Part shown: positions 51,423-61,265 of the stretch, one piece after another | How positions within the stretch are numbered: the stretch's first letter is position 1 | Layout: each line of letters opens with the position of its first letter | Assembly: GCA_019614645.1 (NCBI GenBank) | Contig: JABWDB010000004.1 | Coordinates: 19,778,001-19,842,000 of the forward strand | DNA: 64,000 nt | Reading direction: 5' to 3' | DNA from: Stratiolaelaps scimitus | Taxonomy: Eukaryota; Arthropoda; Arachnida; Mesostigmata; Laelapidae | The notes under the pieces: generated by a model | Database searches by the model: none | Seen by the model: only the letters and a program-made list of their open reading frames with translations | What the model was told of the DNA's origin: nothing | Program-made: the position numbers and the translations under genes

Positions 51423-51440
51423 CTCTCTCTCTCTCTCTCT
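51423..51440. repeat. (CT)9 microsatellite
   Basis: Nine perfect units. Confidence 0.9.
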
Positions 51441-51750
51441 GTATGCGTTCACGAAAACGCATGGAAACAAGTTGCTCGTCTCAGTCGCAATTAAGAGAGC
51501 TCGGAATAGGGACTAGCTCCAGTTGTCATAACCTATGAACGGCATTTATAGCGTTCTACCTCCTGGAACGTACACGAACGAACAAAATATTAGATTGGCA
51601 AACAAGTCATAGTGAAATTGAAGGTACCCTCCGATGTCGCAGATGAGACGGAAGTGAATTCATACATTATACAAACAAACGCGAAATATTATATTATTAA
51701 ATATACACAGTTTGTGAAGAGAGACATACCCTAAAGAAAAGGTCCGACTG

Positions 51751-51776
51751 TTGTGGGGGTCAACAATCCCCCACAA
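51751..51776. other. short G/C-rich hairpin
   Basis: TTGTGGGGG pairs with CCCCCACAA (9 bp) around an 8-nt loop. No neighbouring gene and no T run follows. Confidence 0.5.
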
Positions 51777-52714
51777 ATAGTGTTATCTTAACCATGGTTC
51801 GGACGTTTTTTTGATATATGCAATTTAGGTAATTTACAATTGGGAAGCACTCCTCGGTATCATCTGAATTCATGTTTCGTGTAACAATCGCAACTGACAG
51901 TTACATTTTGTTTGCATTTTATTTAACTAGTAAATTAACAGCAATTACAACTTAATTACGCGAGCCTGAGCAAACAACCCTGGACTATGTTCTTGATTCG
52001 TTTCCACTATCCAATCTAGAACACAGTCCTCTCGAGTAGAAAACGGCCTTGCTACCGCTTCAAAATGACCTACGTTAAACCATTTGTTTTGCTATCAAAA
52101 TATCACATACCTACCAAAAGATATTTCGAAGCGAAGCACACAGATAAACAATAACAGGTATAGCTGCTGTTCGTAAATATGGAAACCCCTCCGGATCTTC
52201 GTTTGACCACATATTTTTTTATAGCGCAGGTGATTCCTCTTTGGTATACCAGCACCCACTGCTTATAGATCTCTGGTCACTGTTGCGCTGAATAGTACAA
52301 CCGGATGGGTCGAATGCTGTACCTACTACTCTCCCCCTCTCCCGCACCAAAGTATATACTCGGACGGTGCCAGAAATAGAAAGGCCTTTCATCGGGCCTT
52401 CATTGTGATCTCACTTCTTGGCTGATGAAGGTTAGCACCCTGAAGACGTGGGAGGGTTTTCGTTCGCGTCGTTCTCTGAACAGAATCGTCTCTTACAGCT
52501 GTCGTGACACACACCACCATCACCGTGGGGGGTGGAGGAGTACCATTCAAACGAAGTGAGAAGCTCAAGAACCATCGGGATTGAGTGAATAAATATTGGA
52601 CGCTGAGGGGTAAACTAGATGGAATGTATGCGAAAAGGCAGCGGCTGTCTGCCATACGAATTCAGGTCGGCATACTCAAGTTTGAGTGCAAAAACAAAAC
52701 GGTTGAGTCGCCTT

Positions 52715-52730
52715 AGACTTTAGGTAAGAA
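52715..52730 (+). repeat. left target-site duplication of SINE
   Basis: agactttaggtaagaa, repeated with one T/C difference at 53209-53224 and directly abutting the SINE 5' end. Confidence 0.75.
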
Positions 52731-53208
52731 GCCCGCGGGCATGGCGTGGTGGGCAAGGTAGGCAGTACCAAAAAGGGAATTTTGTGAAGTCTGAGGTTCG
52801 AATCTGAGTGGGGCCACATTTACTTGATGGGCAGTATCTCCGCAGTAAGATTTGTAAAGTAGTAGTGGCAACTAATGTGGTCTGCGGCACAGCTACCACT
52901 GCGCAGAAAGGAAGGCACCGTACACCCTCTGTGTGCGTCATAAATACTGCATGTTTACATAAACGGGGCTTTCTACAGACATCCTGTTGACCACAGTAGT
53001 TATTCACAGGTGGGAAGTGGACAGAGGTATTGAAAGGAAGTCTGGTCTTGAGAGAGTGACAGAGAAGGGAAGCAGTTCAGAGTCAGCTAAACCACATCAT
53101 GTCCGTACGGTGAGGAGGATGTGTGGTGCCCGTGGCTGGGCTTGTACACATCTCTCCTTGGGAGGGAGCCGGTCATGTATTAGCATGCCAACACCCCCCC
53201 TTAAAAAA
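52731..53208 (+). mobile_element. tRNA-derived SINE with Pol III promoter, A tail and target-site duplication
   Basis: The element starts GCCCGCGGGCA. Eleven nt in is an A box, TGGCGTGGTGG (52742-52752). A B box, GGTTCGAATCT, follows at 52795-52805, the tRNA-like spacing of an internal Pol III promoter. The body runs about 400 nt further and ends in a C run, TT and seven A residues. A 16-bp target-site duplication with one mismatch encloses it, as left by target-primed reverse transcription using a LINE's enzyme. The near-identical flanks suggest fairly recent insertion. The tRNA fold is not intact: the T stem is mispaired. The element has no coding role. I saw no second copy in the window. 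Confidence 0.8.
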
Positions 53209-53224
53209 AGACTTTAGGCAAGAA
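53209..53224 (+). repeat. right target-site duplication of SINE
   Basis: agactttaggcaagaa, the copy of 52715-52730 with one substitution. Its first A is shared with the SINE's A tail. Confidence 0.75.
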
Positions 53225-54149
53225 AAAACTAAGAGAAAAAGACAGGGTGGGAGTACACGAGGCGTGGAAGAGAATTATGGCTTTCCATTACGGACTTGAT
53301 TATATGTAGATCTGTTTCGACAAATTGAACGTGCTCGATAGTAGATGCTGTGTGCTGGGATTTCCAATAGAAATATCTGCCGTGCTATAATCATGCGTCA
53401 ATTCAGAGATTATTCATGTTGTTGCTTTATAGCAGATTTGTCCTCTTTACTACTGTAACGCTAGTTGCAACCAAGTGTTGCCCTATAATATAAGTTTTAG
53501 GTATTAACCAAATGATTAGATATCGCTATCTCCATTTGAGTGCTTTTCATTTGTATATCGATGCCGATAAAACTCGTCTAGGCGTAGATGATCCTGGGGC
53601 TTTGGATCTGTCCGACGATGTCGCATCCGTTGAACGGACAACGATCTGCCTGAGGCATGTATCTAGAATTGGGACAAAAAAAGAATCCTTCGAGGGACAC
53701 CCGGTGCACAGATCAAGGCAGAGGATACCTCCTAACACTGCTAAACTAAGCCACGTGGGGAGCGCTCGTGCATGTCTTTCCATTAATGATGTTAAGTAAA
53801 ATACCCATTGTGACTTCGTTTGGAAACGGACATCTGTGCCCGCGCCGGAACATGAGATAATTAGTTGGTTAGCTATTGCCACAGCAACAGCAACAACGAC
53901 AACGTCACTGACGTTCATGGAAAAACCAGTCTCCCTCCCAAGTTCCTACCCTTTCGCATGTCACCCACCCACACGGCAGCGGACACACCCGTTTTGTGTC
54001 GGAGTGATTATGCATATACAATGGCTGTCAGAGATGATCTGTCTGTACTGGGAGCTACATTAGCGGGATTGATTGAACATCGCTGCTTTGCTAATCGATG
54101 CGGCCTAATACGAGGTGTGCGTTAATTTTTCTGCACAGATACGATATAT

Positions 54150-54171
54150 ATCTTTCTGTCGGCAGAAAGAT
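54150..54171. other. short perfect hairpin
   Basis: ATCTTTCTG pairs with CAGAAAGAT (9 bp) around TCGG. Could be chance. Confidence 0.45.
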
Positions 54172-55338
54172 TACCACAAGGCTAAGCTCATATTCCTCGT
54201 ATCGGTAGACACGTATGAGAACGTGACCAGATTTCCCGATGGGACCTTTTTAGACGTGGGGAGGTTATCACTCAAACTTGTTCAAAATATAAAGCCGTCT
54301 TCGGCATGTGTACGAGAGTGGTTATTTCCAATATAAAGCTGCACGCCCAAGCCAACACGGACAGAGGAGCAACAACCCTATAAATACGAATAATTCATAA
54401 CTCACGCCGTAGTGTGACAATAGAGATTTGTATCCGACGAGTGATCAAGATTAAGTATTCACCGAAATACCTATGCGAGCTGCTGGGACAGGCATTGCAT
54501 TCATCTCACATAGCAGGAAATCGGCACTGCGGTTGAAGGATGCGTGTGTTCTGTTTTTTTGTAGAGTTTAGCAGACAACCACTCCTCGACGTGTCTATTT
54601 TGATCTCGCATAGATACAGCTGAACAAAACGAGCATGGAATTACGTAAAAAAATACCTACAAAAACATCGGGGGTAAGATGTACATCATGCGGATTTCCC
54701 TCCTTAAAGAACACGCATAGAATTATCGGTTAAGTAGCCTATATTTTTGATCTTGGCAAATTCGTAAATATCTCTTGTATGTATTATCTTTTACAAGCTT
54801 GAGACAATGTCGCCGACGAAGCAAGCTACTCGAATCGGCCGACCTCATCTTTAGTCGAGGTTCACAAGCGCACACATAGGTAGACACATAATTAATAAGA
54901 TGTCGCAATAAAACCTCATTAGAGCCTCAGGTGACGGTGCCCTCGACGGCACCGCCACCGTCGCTATACCGTAGGGGATGTGTTCGCACTGTCTCTAACC
55001 CGACACATAAGCATGTAGATCGATGTTCATATACAAACTTGGAGTCCCAACGCAGCGCTTTAAGCAAAGAAGACTCAACGATTATACACATTCACACACA
55101 GAGAAACACTCTCGGAATATCTGTTAGACGACGAACGCGACGAACTTAGGTAGCCCAAGGCCATCATAGCCAGTATAGTAAACAGTAGTCGTGGTAGTAC
55201 AGCTCGATGCAGAATACTAATATTGTTCATTTGGACGGGGCTGGTGGTGGGGTTTGTACAGCAGAAGGGAAAGCCAGACATCGATTATTCCGTCATCATG
55301 GTCGTCGTATCGTTGCCATCATCTCGTTCGGCCATATA

Positions 55339-55349
55339 CCCCCCCCCCC
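55339..55349. repeat. poly-C tract (11)
   Basis: Eleven consecutive C residues, the second such tract in the window. Confidence 0.85.
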
Positions 55350-57391
55350 TGAGAGTGTGTCATCTTGGGCCACATAGCGGGGGTGGTGGCTGCTACTGCT
55401 CTGCTATGGCCGCTGCTGTTGCCCCGGGCTCATTGACGGTTTCGCTCTGTATGCCCCAGTCCAACTACTGTTGCTGCGACTGCTATTGTATTGATATGGC
55501 TGGCTCCGCTCAGCCGTTCGCCAGCTGGCGGACTGGTGGCTGAGCGAAGAAAAAGAAGTGAATCACTCATACGAATTCGGTCCCTCAACCGGTGGCTTCA
55601 ACAACGGCTGCTTAGTGTTGAGTAATGGCTGACAGCCGACGACGACTGAATAGTCCAAGGGCCCCTCTATGTAGATCATCTAATCTAGCCAAGTAATGTA
55701 TTAAGAATGAGCTGACCCTTTAACACCATTAGTCGACGAAGGCTCGCAGTCATCGACGTCTATTCGACGAAACGACCCACGCCCACCAGACCAGTGTATG
55801 GTGTAGTGAAGATCGCCTATGCGTGATATCGTATCCGTAACTACTCTTTCGATATGTATGCGTGAATGTGTGCAATAATGAGCCGATTTGCAAAATAATC
55901 TTGATCCTTATTGGTTATTGCGAACGGGTCGTCGCATCGAACGCGAGAGTCCTATGGATCACGTAAAACTGTACACTATTATGCAACAATTTCAAATTTC
56001 TTATTAATTTTCACTCTTTGGAGCTGCTGTTGTCAAACCAGTCATGATATTGCGGTGGACTTGGCAGGCCTAGCGCGCCGAAACGTAAAAAAGTTATGTT
56101 AAATTCGATATAGTTACTATTGCGTAGTGGTTGGAACGCACTGGAGTTTTTTGTTTGCAGTTGACGAGTGCAGCTGACGAGTTACTTCGTAATATTACCA
56201 CTGTATACAGGAAATCTTATCCTCTCAGAACGTTATGAAGGGCTCATTGTAGGCGTTGGAGAAGCCTAGATAATCCTGCATTTTTGACTAATGCCTACCA
56301 AGAAGGAGATAGACGACGGATTATTCCCTCACAACTGGAGACTGTTTCTGCCATCTAACAAGAATATGAGATGAAGGGTGTAGCAGTCGACTCAAAGAAA
56401 CTTAGCTTCTAAGGCTTACAAAATGATTTGGTGGATTTGACAAATCAACTCTATGAAGAGCATCATCTGAGAGTCGGAACCGCTTGGGCTGTAGATCCCC
56501 AAAAAACCCGTTCGTTGTACAGAGCTGTTGGATGTCTATCTAGAAAGAAGGGGCTATTCGTCGTGGTGGGCTCCACTCTTTGGGAAAGCGATAAAATCCG
56601 TATTCGGGCATAAAGATTCGCACACTTGGCGCGAAGCACTGTTCGTCTGAGGAGGGCCCTCCCTCTCTTACGGCCCTCTAAAATTCGACTCCTTATGATA
56701 TGTCATGTGTTCATCTGTTCGTCGCACTCGCTCTTAAACTAATCTATTGTGCAGAACAAGAAAAATGCGAAGGAAACGACATCGTACATATGTCAAGGTT
56801 GCCACTCAACACGGAAATGATCTCATCTCTGATACGCGTGCACATTTGCGATGATAAAAATAGAAACTAAAGAAATATAAAAATATGACTTCCTCACTTT
56901 CATAATGACGCCCCCCTGCTGAAAATAAAGGAGTACTATTAATATATTCTAACGGAAAACGCACTATACCCAGCCTGTTGAATAACCATTGGTATAACAC
57001 ATTAAGATCACTGCCATCACCATGGCGACATCTGAAAAGTCGAACAATGGCTGGCTCTCTGCCTATACCTCAGCAATACCCAGAACTACGCAGGACGATA
57101 CAGTGTTTTTATAAACGCATACAAGTGAAGGCTTAGAGATCAAGCATCACTAGCTATTCGCGCTAAATCTCTCATCGTCGTTCTCGTCACACTTCACACA
57201 ACGTTATATGCAGAACAATAGCGGTGTGCATCAAAACCAACTCGCCACTGGGTCCAACCCGAACGGATTTTCTTTCTGGGGATGCGGCTTTATCCATGTT
57301 TGACGGCTCGGTGACTGCGTTTCGGTGGACGCTAGACAACAAGCACACAAAGATCAGAGCACATGAGCCTCAACGCAATATTTGGAACTTG

Positions 57392-57411
57392 ATATATATA
57401 TATATATATAT
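57392..57411. repeat. (AT)10 microsatellite
   Basis: 20 nt of AT alternation about 100 nt before the LINE fragment. Confidence 0.9.
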
Positions 57412-57516
57412 CCACAAAGAGGAAACCAAAGAAACACATGTTGGGTTTGCGTTGGACGACATTGAAAGTTTTTGTCAGATGATCATATCGGCTATCCGCT
57501 CGTCGGTATCCCTTGT

Positions 57517-57955
57517 ACAAGGAAGTCCCTGGACCTCGACACTGCCGACGGGCGCGCTCACTCACATCCCCTTCCACCGACGCCAGCACCTCCTTTGGTG
57601 GTTGACACCCTACCACCTTCTTATGTCAGCCACTGTGCAAGCACCCCCGGTTACGCAGTAGCCCGGACAGAACGGGCCAAACTACGGAAGCATGCCACAC
57701 TCCAAGCAACCCACCTCTTTTCCCCCCTTGCATTTGAAACCTTAGGCGGGCACGGCCCCCTCACTGCGAACTTCTTGAAGAGGTCTACCATAGGCTGATC
57801 CGTGCCACCGGGGACAAGCGCGCAGGATCCTCTCCCTCATCATATCCTGTACATAGAGGCTATGCCATCGCCTTCCTTAATGTTGGCCTCGGCCCCGGTC
57901 TCCAACTACCCCCCCAATAATTCCTAATTATTGTATGTTTGAATAAATTGTATTA
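57517..57955 (+). mobile_element. non-LTR retrotransposon ORF2 C-terminus and 3' UTR, copy 2
   Basis: Three frames together carry the conserved tail found after the reverse-transcriptase domain in many LINEs. The first has DTADGR, continuing in a second frame as ALTHIPFHRRQHLLWW. A third run gives VVDTLPPSYV, then RAKLRKHATL, THLFSPLAFETLGG and NFL. A later frame gives EEVYHRLIRATGDKRAGS. At least two or three frameshifts separate them, so the copy is dead. The catalytic reverse transcriptase and everything 5' are absent (5' truncation). The 3' UTR ends near ATTGTATGTTTGAATAAAT and is followed by a (TA)n array at 57965. Family assignment rests on motif order, not a search. No target-site duplication was identified. 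Confidence 0.72.
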
Positions 57956-57964
57956 ATACTCATT

Positions 57965-57981
57965 TATATATATATATATAT
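57965..57981. repeat. (TA)n microsatellite at LINE 3' end
   Basis: 17 nt of TA alternation just after the LINE 3' tail. It may be part of the element's simple-repeat tail. Confidence 0.9.
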
Positions 57982-58594
57982 GGGCAAGTGCTCTGCTCGT
58001 AAGTAGATTTATATAGAAAGAAACGACGCGCTCGTCCCACCAATGGATCGAGGTTGGCTTGTTATAAATCGGCATTGTAGGAAACAACGGTTTGTTTAAT
58101 ATAACATAAAAACGACAATATGCACACAGCGGCATATTTTAGCAGCACAAACACCTGTTCTTAATGCCCCAACTAGGACACCTTTGCCACCTTCTTGTGT
58201 CCGAAGTTATTTTCGACATCCATGTAAAAACGGTCAAGGGCGTTCAACTATGCACGCGCTATCTACTTTCAATGTTCAACTATGTACTACTGCCTGCAAA
58301 TGGACGGAGGAAGCACACACGAGTGTGCTCTCATGACGATATTCGATACAAGTTTATCTTGTCTAGAAAATCGTCAAATTTCACTGAGTGCGTGAAACTC
58401 AATGTCGATATCTACAATAGCAAGAAGAGACATGCAGCGTGGATCAATTCTATTATCATATTTTTGACTGGGAACGATATCTGATTTTGTCTATAACACT
58501 ATAAAGGAGATGTATGCCTCTTTTTTACTCGGCTCATTCAATACTATAGATAATCTTCAGCTAGTCTCGTTACCGAATCAGTTTTCGTTCTTTA

Positions 58595-58621
58595 TAATAA
58601 TAATAATAATAATAATAATAA
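58595..58621. repeat. (TAA)9 microsatellite
   Basis: Nine perfect units. Confidence 0.9.
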
Positions 58622-59536
58622 CCTATTCAAAGGCACATCCGTTCTCTGCATAAGCAACTTCTAGAGGTCTCTTCGACCCTCCGAACCCCATCGCTACTGC
58701 CAGCTTACTCACTGCTATTTTCGCGTAGCCTCGGAGCCACAAGACGTTTTTTTTGTCCTCTTGTGAAAACACCGCTGCCGCTGCTGTTGATGATAGTGTA
58801 CTGGATCAAGATGATCCGCTTCGTGTTAGCGTGATGGAATCAGGCAAAGCCAGCGAACAGTTGAGCTAACGGTGCAGTCAATGGGTTGGTTGCAGTGGCG
58901 GAACAACGAAACGAGACGGCGACCACACCACGCCGAGGGGCTGGATGACCACGTCGACTATGGTGGCATGACATAGTTCAATCGATACACGCGGCTATTA
59001 CCTCTGCGTTTGCAGCTGCTCCCTTTGCTCAGCTGCGAAGACGGCTTTCGTCTAGGGCGCGTTGGGTCGTCTGGTTACCCCGGCCGCTGCTCCACGCCCC
59101 CAAACAACGTCTCATTCGTGGTCTCTGATCCTGTCAACCACGGTCTCATTCACCAGCCGTTGCTGGCCGCCATGACTCGGGTTTGCTATGCTCTCCACCC
59201 TGCTTGCCAGCCAGTGTCGAGCCGTTCCCCCGGCCCGACATTGCGTTTACGTAGGCCAAGCTGTGCCCTGATCTACTGTTCCTCGGGACCTAACGCCAAT
59301 GCTGCCGGCGGATCTCGGGAAGAAAGGGGCTGAGATGGAAGCTGGTAGGGGCGTGGTAATGAGGCATTATTGACACAGTCCCTTTGGCAAGGCAACGCGA
59401 GCCCCTTTTCCGTCATACTATGCTACCAGTGGTAAGCTACCTACAAGGTCTCCGTGTGCCGCCGGTCCTTTACTGTGCCGCCGTTCAACGGCCGGCCAGC
59501 CGCAGGGCAGCACGCAGAGACTGCCTACGGCGGCAC

Positions 59537-59552
59537 CTCTCTCTCTCTCTCT
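59537..59552. repeat. (CT)8 microsatellite
   Basis: Eight perfect units inside the GC-rich island. Confidence 0.85.
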
Positions 59553-60665
59553 ATACGATAGTTTCCCGTCTTTATTCTAACCATTTCCCCTATGCGCCTA
59601 TTCGGCTCTCTCCGTCTTCGCAACCCTCAAGGCTGCATGCTCTATTCGCTCGGCTCCGTTCCAGCCCTCCCACACCAATATCACCACTAAGGCCGATGGT
59701 GTCGACCCGATTATAGCACACAGATCTGAATGTGCAGGAGTTCGCCGCGGCTGTGACGTTCGCCAATGCCCAGATCTCCCTGTTCTTCGTTCTCCCTACC
59801 TATCTCTCTATCGTTCGCTCACTCGACCGCTGCCAGCCATCTATCAGAGGCGGACACGGTCCAGTCCATAATGGTGATCATCCCGTAACGCCCCATGGGA
59901 CACTGCGCCTCAGCTGCTGGCGGATTGAAGAAGTATTAGAGAAGGGAAATAGTTAGGGTGTCGGCGTTGCTCCGACCTTGTGGGAAATACGCAGCCGAGA
60001 CTGCTAAATGATCCAGAAAAGGGGGACTGCTGCTCTTGCCTCCACTGCTGCTACACTCCAACCCACTGCTTGGGCTCAATGGCAGCGGCGGCGACAACAG
60101 CAACAACAACAACCTCATCGATACCACCATACATCATCAATCCAATGCGCTATGTAATCATACAAGGCCCGCGGGAGACGAGTGTTACGAAATACCCAAT
60201 ACCAAAATGCGCAACATTTTACGACATGAACGTGCCACTCATATGAACTTAGAGGTAGCTATAAATGGCTACGGTGTGGATATTAAATTAAGGATTATAT
60301 TACGCGCGCGCATATAATCATTTGAGTGAATGCTAATGTTAATAGTTGCAAAGGATAGTGAAATTGAAATCTGTTTACTATGCAATTTTCTATAAGAAGC
60401 ACTGGCACAAGAGTGCGTTCTCATATGATTGATCAGTCATCGGAACGATCGGCATGACCAACTAGCTCTTGATATATGTGAACGTCCTCACTGTAGCTAA
60501 ACGAAGGCCGTCAGGAGTCAACAAATGCCAAATATGACCTCGGATTAAATACCCATTGTATGAATGACTGAGTTTGAATGTGTGAGTGAGTGCGCACCAA
60601 CAGGAAATGGCAGATAATCTTCGACTAATCATTGGTATATTTGTACGCCGACGACAATGATAATG

Positions 60666-60683
60666 ATAATAATAATAATAATA
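60666..60683. repeat. (ATA)6 microsatellite
   Basis: Six perfect units with imperfect ones on both sides. Confidence 0.85.
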
Positions 60684-60854
60684 GTAATCATTAGCATTTA
60701 TTAGTATAATAGATGTTTTCCTCCCCGCTCCTCGGGTGACTCAATCCTAACGGTGGCATTAATACCATAAACGAGAGCGTCTCTTATATTAAAATGCACA
60801 AAATACTGACGTGCTGGGCGGACTCAGGCCTACACGGCTAAGTGGTCACCATGA

Positions 60855-61265
60855 AGCCTACAGAAGGCTGACCTGTCTCACTTCATAAACAGATCACATT
60901 GCCCCGCTGGGAGGAGGACGAAGTGCTTCTGTGACTTCGACTACTCCAACAACAAGAACAGCGGCTACATCCCCTTAGTAGCTCTTCGTTCGTTTCGTTT
61001 GCAGAACCAAATCACCGGATCTGTCCTGCTGTGAAGTACAAGGAATGACACAGTTGTCGTTCTGGCAACTCTTAACAGCAAAAAGAACCAGGCCAAAGTG
61101 CAGGACTGTATTAAAATCATTCTGGTCTATGCATGTATATTGTCATCTATTTATATGTCCGCGACGAATACACTCGCCGTTCGATACCATCCATTCAATA
61201 AACAATCAATAATAATCGATTTGTGTAACTGTAACTGGCCGCTAATAACCGAGCTCGTAACATAA
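60855..61265 (+). pseudogene. coding-like frame interrupted by one TGA, unknown protein
   Basis: One plus-strand frame runs 59 codons from 60855 to TGA at 61032-61034 and then, in the same frame, 76 codons to TAA at 61263-61265. The stretch 60938-60988, encoding CFCDFDYSNNKNSGYIP, uses almost only C- or G-ending codons. The second part contains LNSKKNQAKVQDCIKIILVY. No ATG starts it. It may be a decayed gene, one or two exons, or chance: the complement of 60930-60990 also translates plausibly. No family is recognised. Confidence 0.2.

Larger units (their letters stand above)
48373..52714. other. gene-poor stretch
   Basis: A plus frame at 49130-49408 (ATG start, 92 codons, Gly/Arg-rich) and a plus frame at 50771-51148 (125 codons) have no splice support or motif. 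A minus frame at 52389-52655 contains a good donor-like AGCT|gtaaga. None is strong enough to call. A (CT)9 array and a G/C hairpin are listed separately. Confidence 0.35.
53225..57516. other. gene-poor stretch
   Basis: Frames of 60-123 codons occur on both strands, for example 53547-53918 minus, where a His/Val-rich start precedes a plausible segment, and 55223-55543 plus over a GC-rich poly-C region. Splice signals are lacking. No mobile element was recognised apart from those flanking it. Confidence 0.35.
57982..60854. other. GC-rich, pyrimidine-rich island (58660-60250) in otherwise empty DNA
   Basis: Between about 58660 and 60250 the plus strand is GC- and pyrimidine-rich, with frequent CpG, long plus-strand frames (59010-59333, 59384-59716, 59980-60246) and CT and CAA-type runs. 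It could be a promoter and 5' UTR. Two frames overlap near 60000-60250: one has a Cys cluster (GDCCSCLHCCYTPTHC), the other an Asn run (DNSNNNNL). I cannot choose between them. The rest, 57982-58660 and 60250-60854, is AT-rich and empty. Confidence 0.3.
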
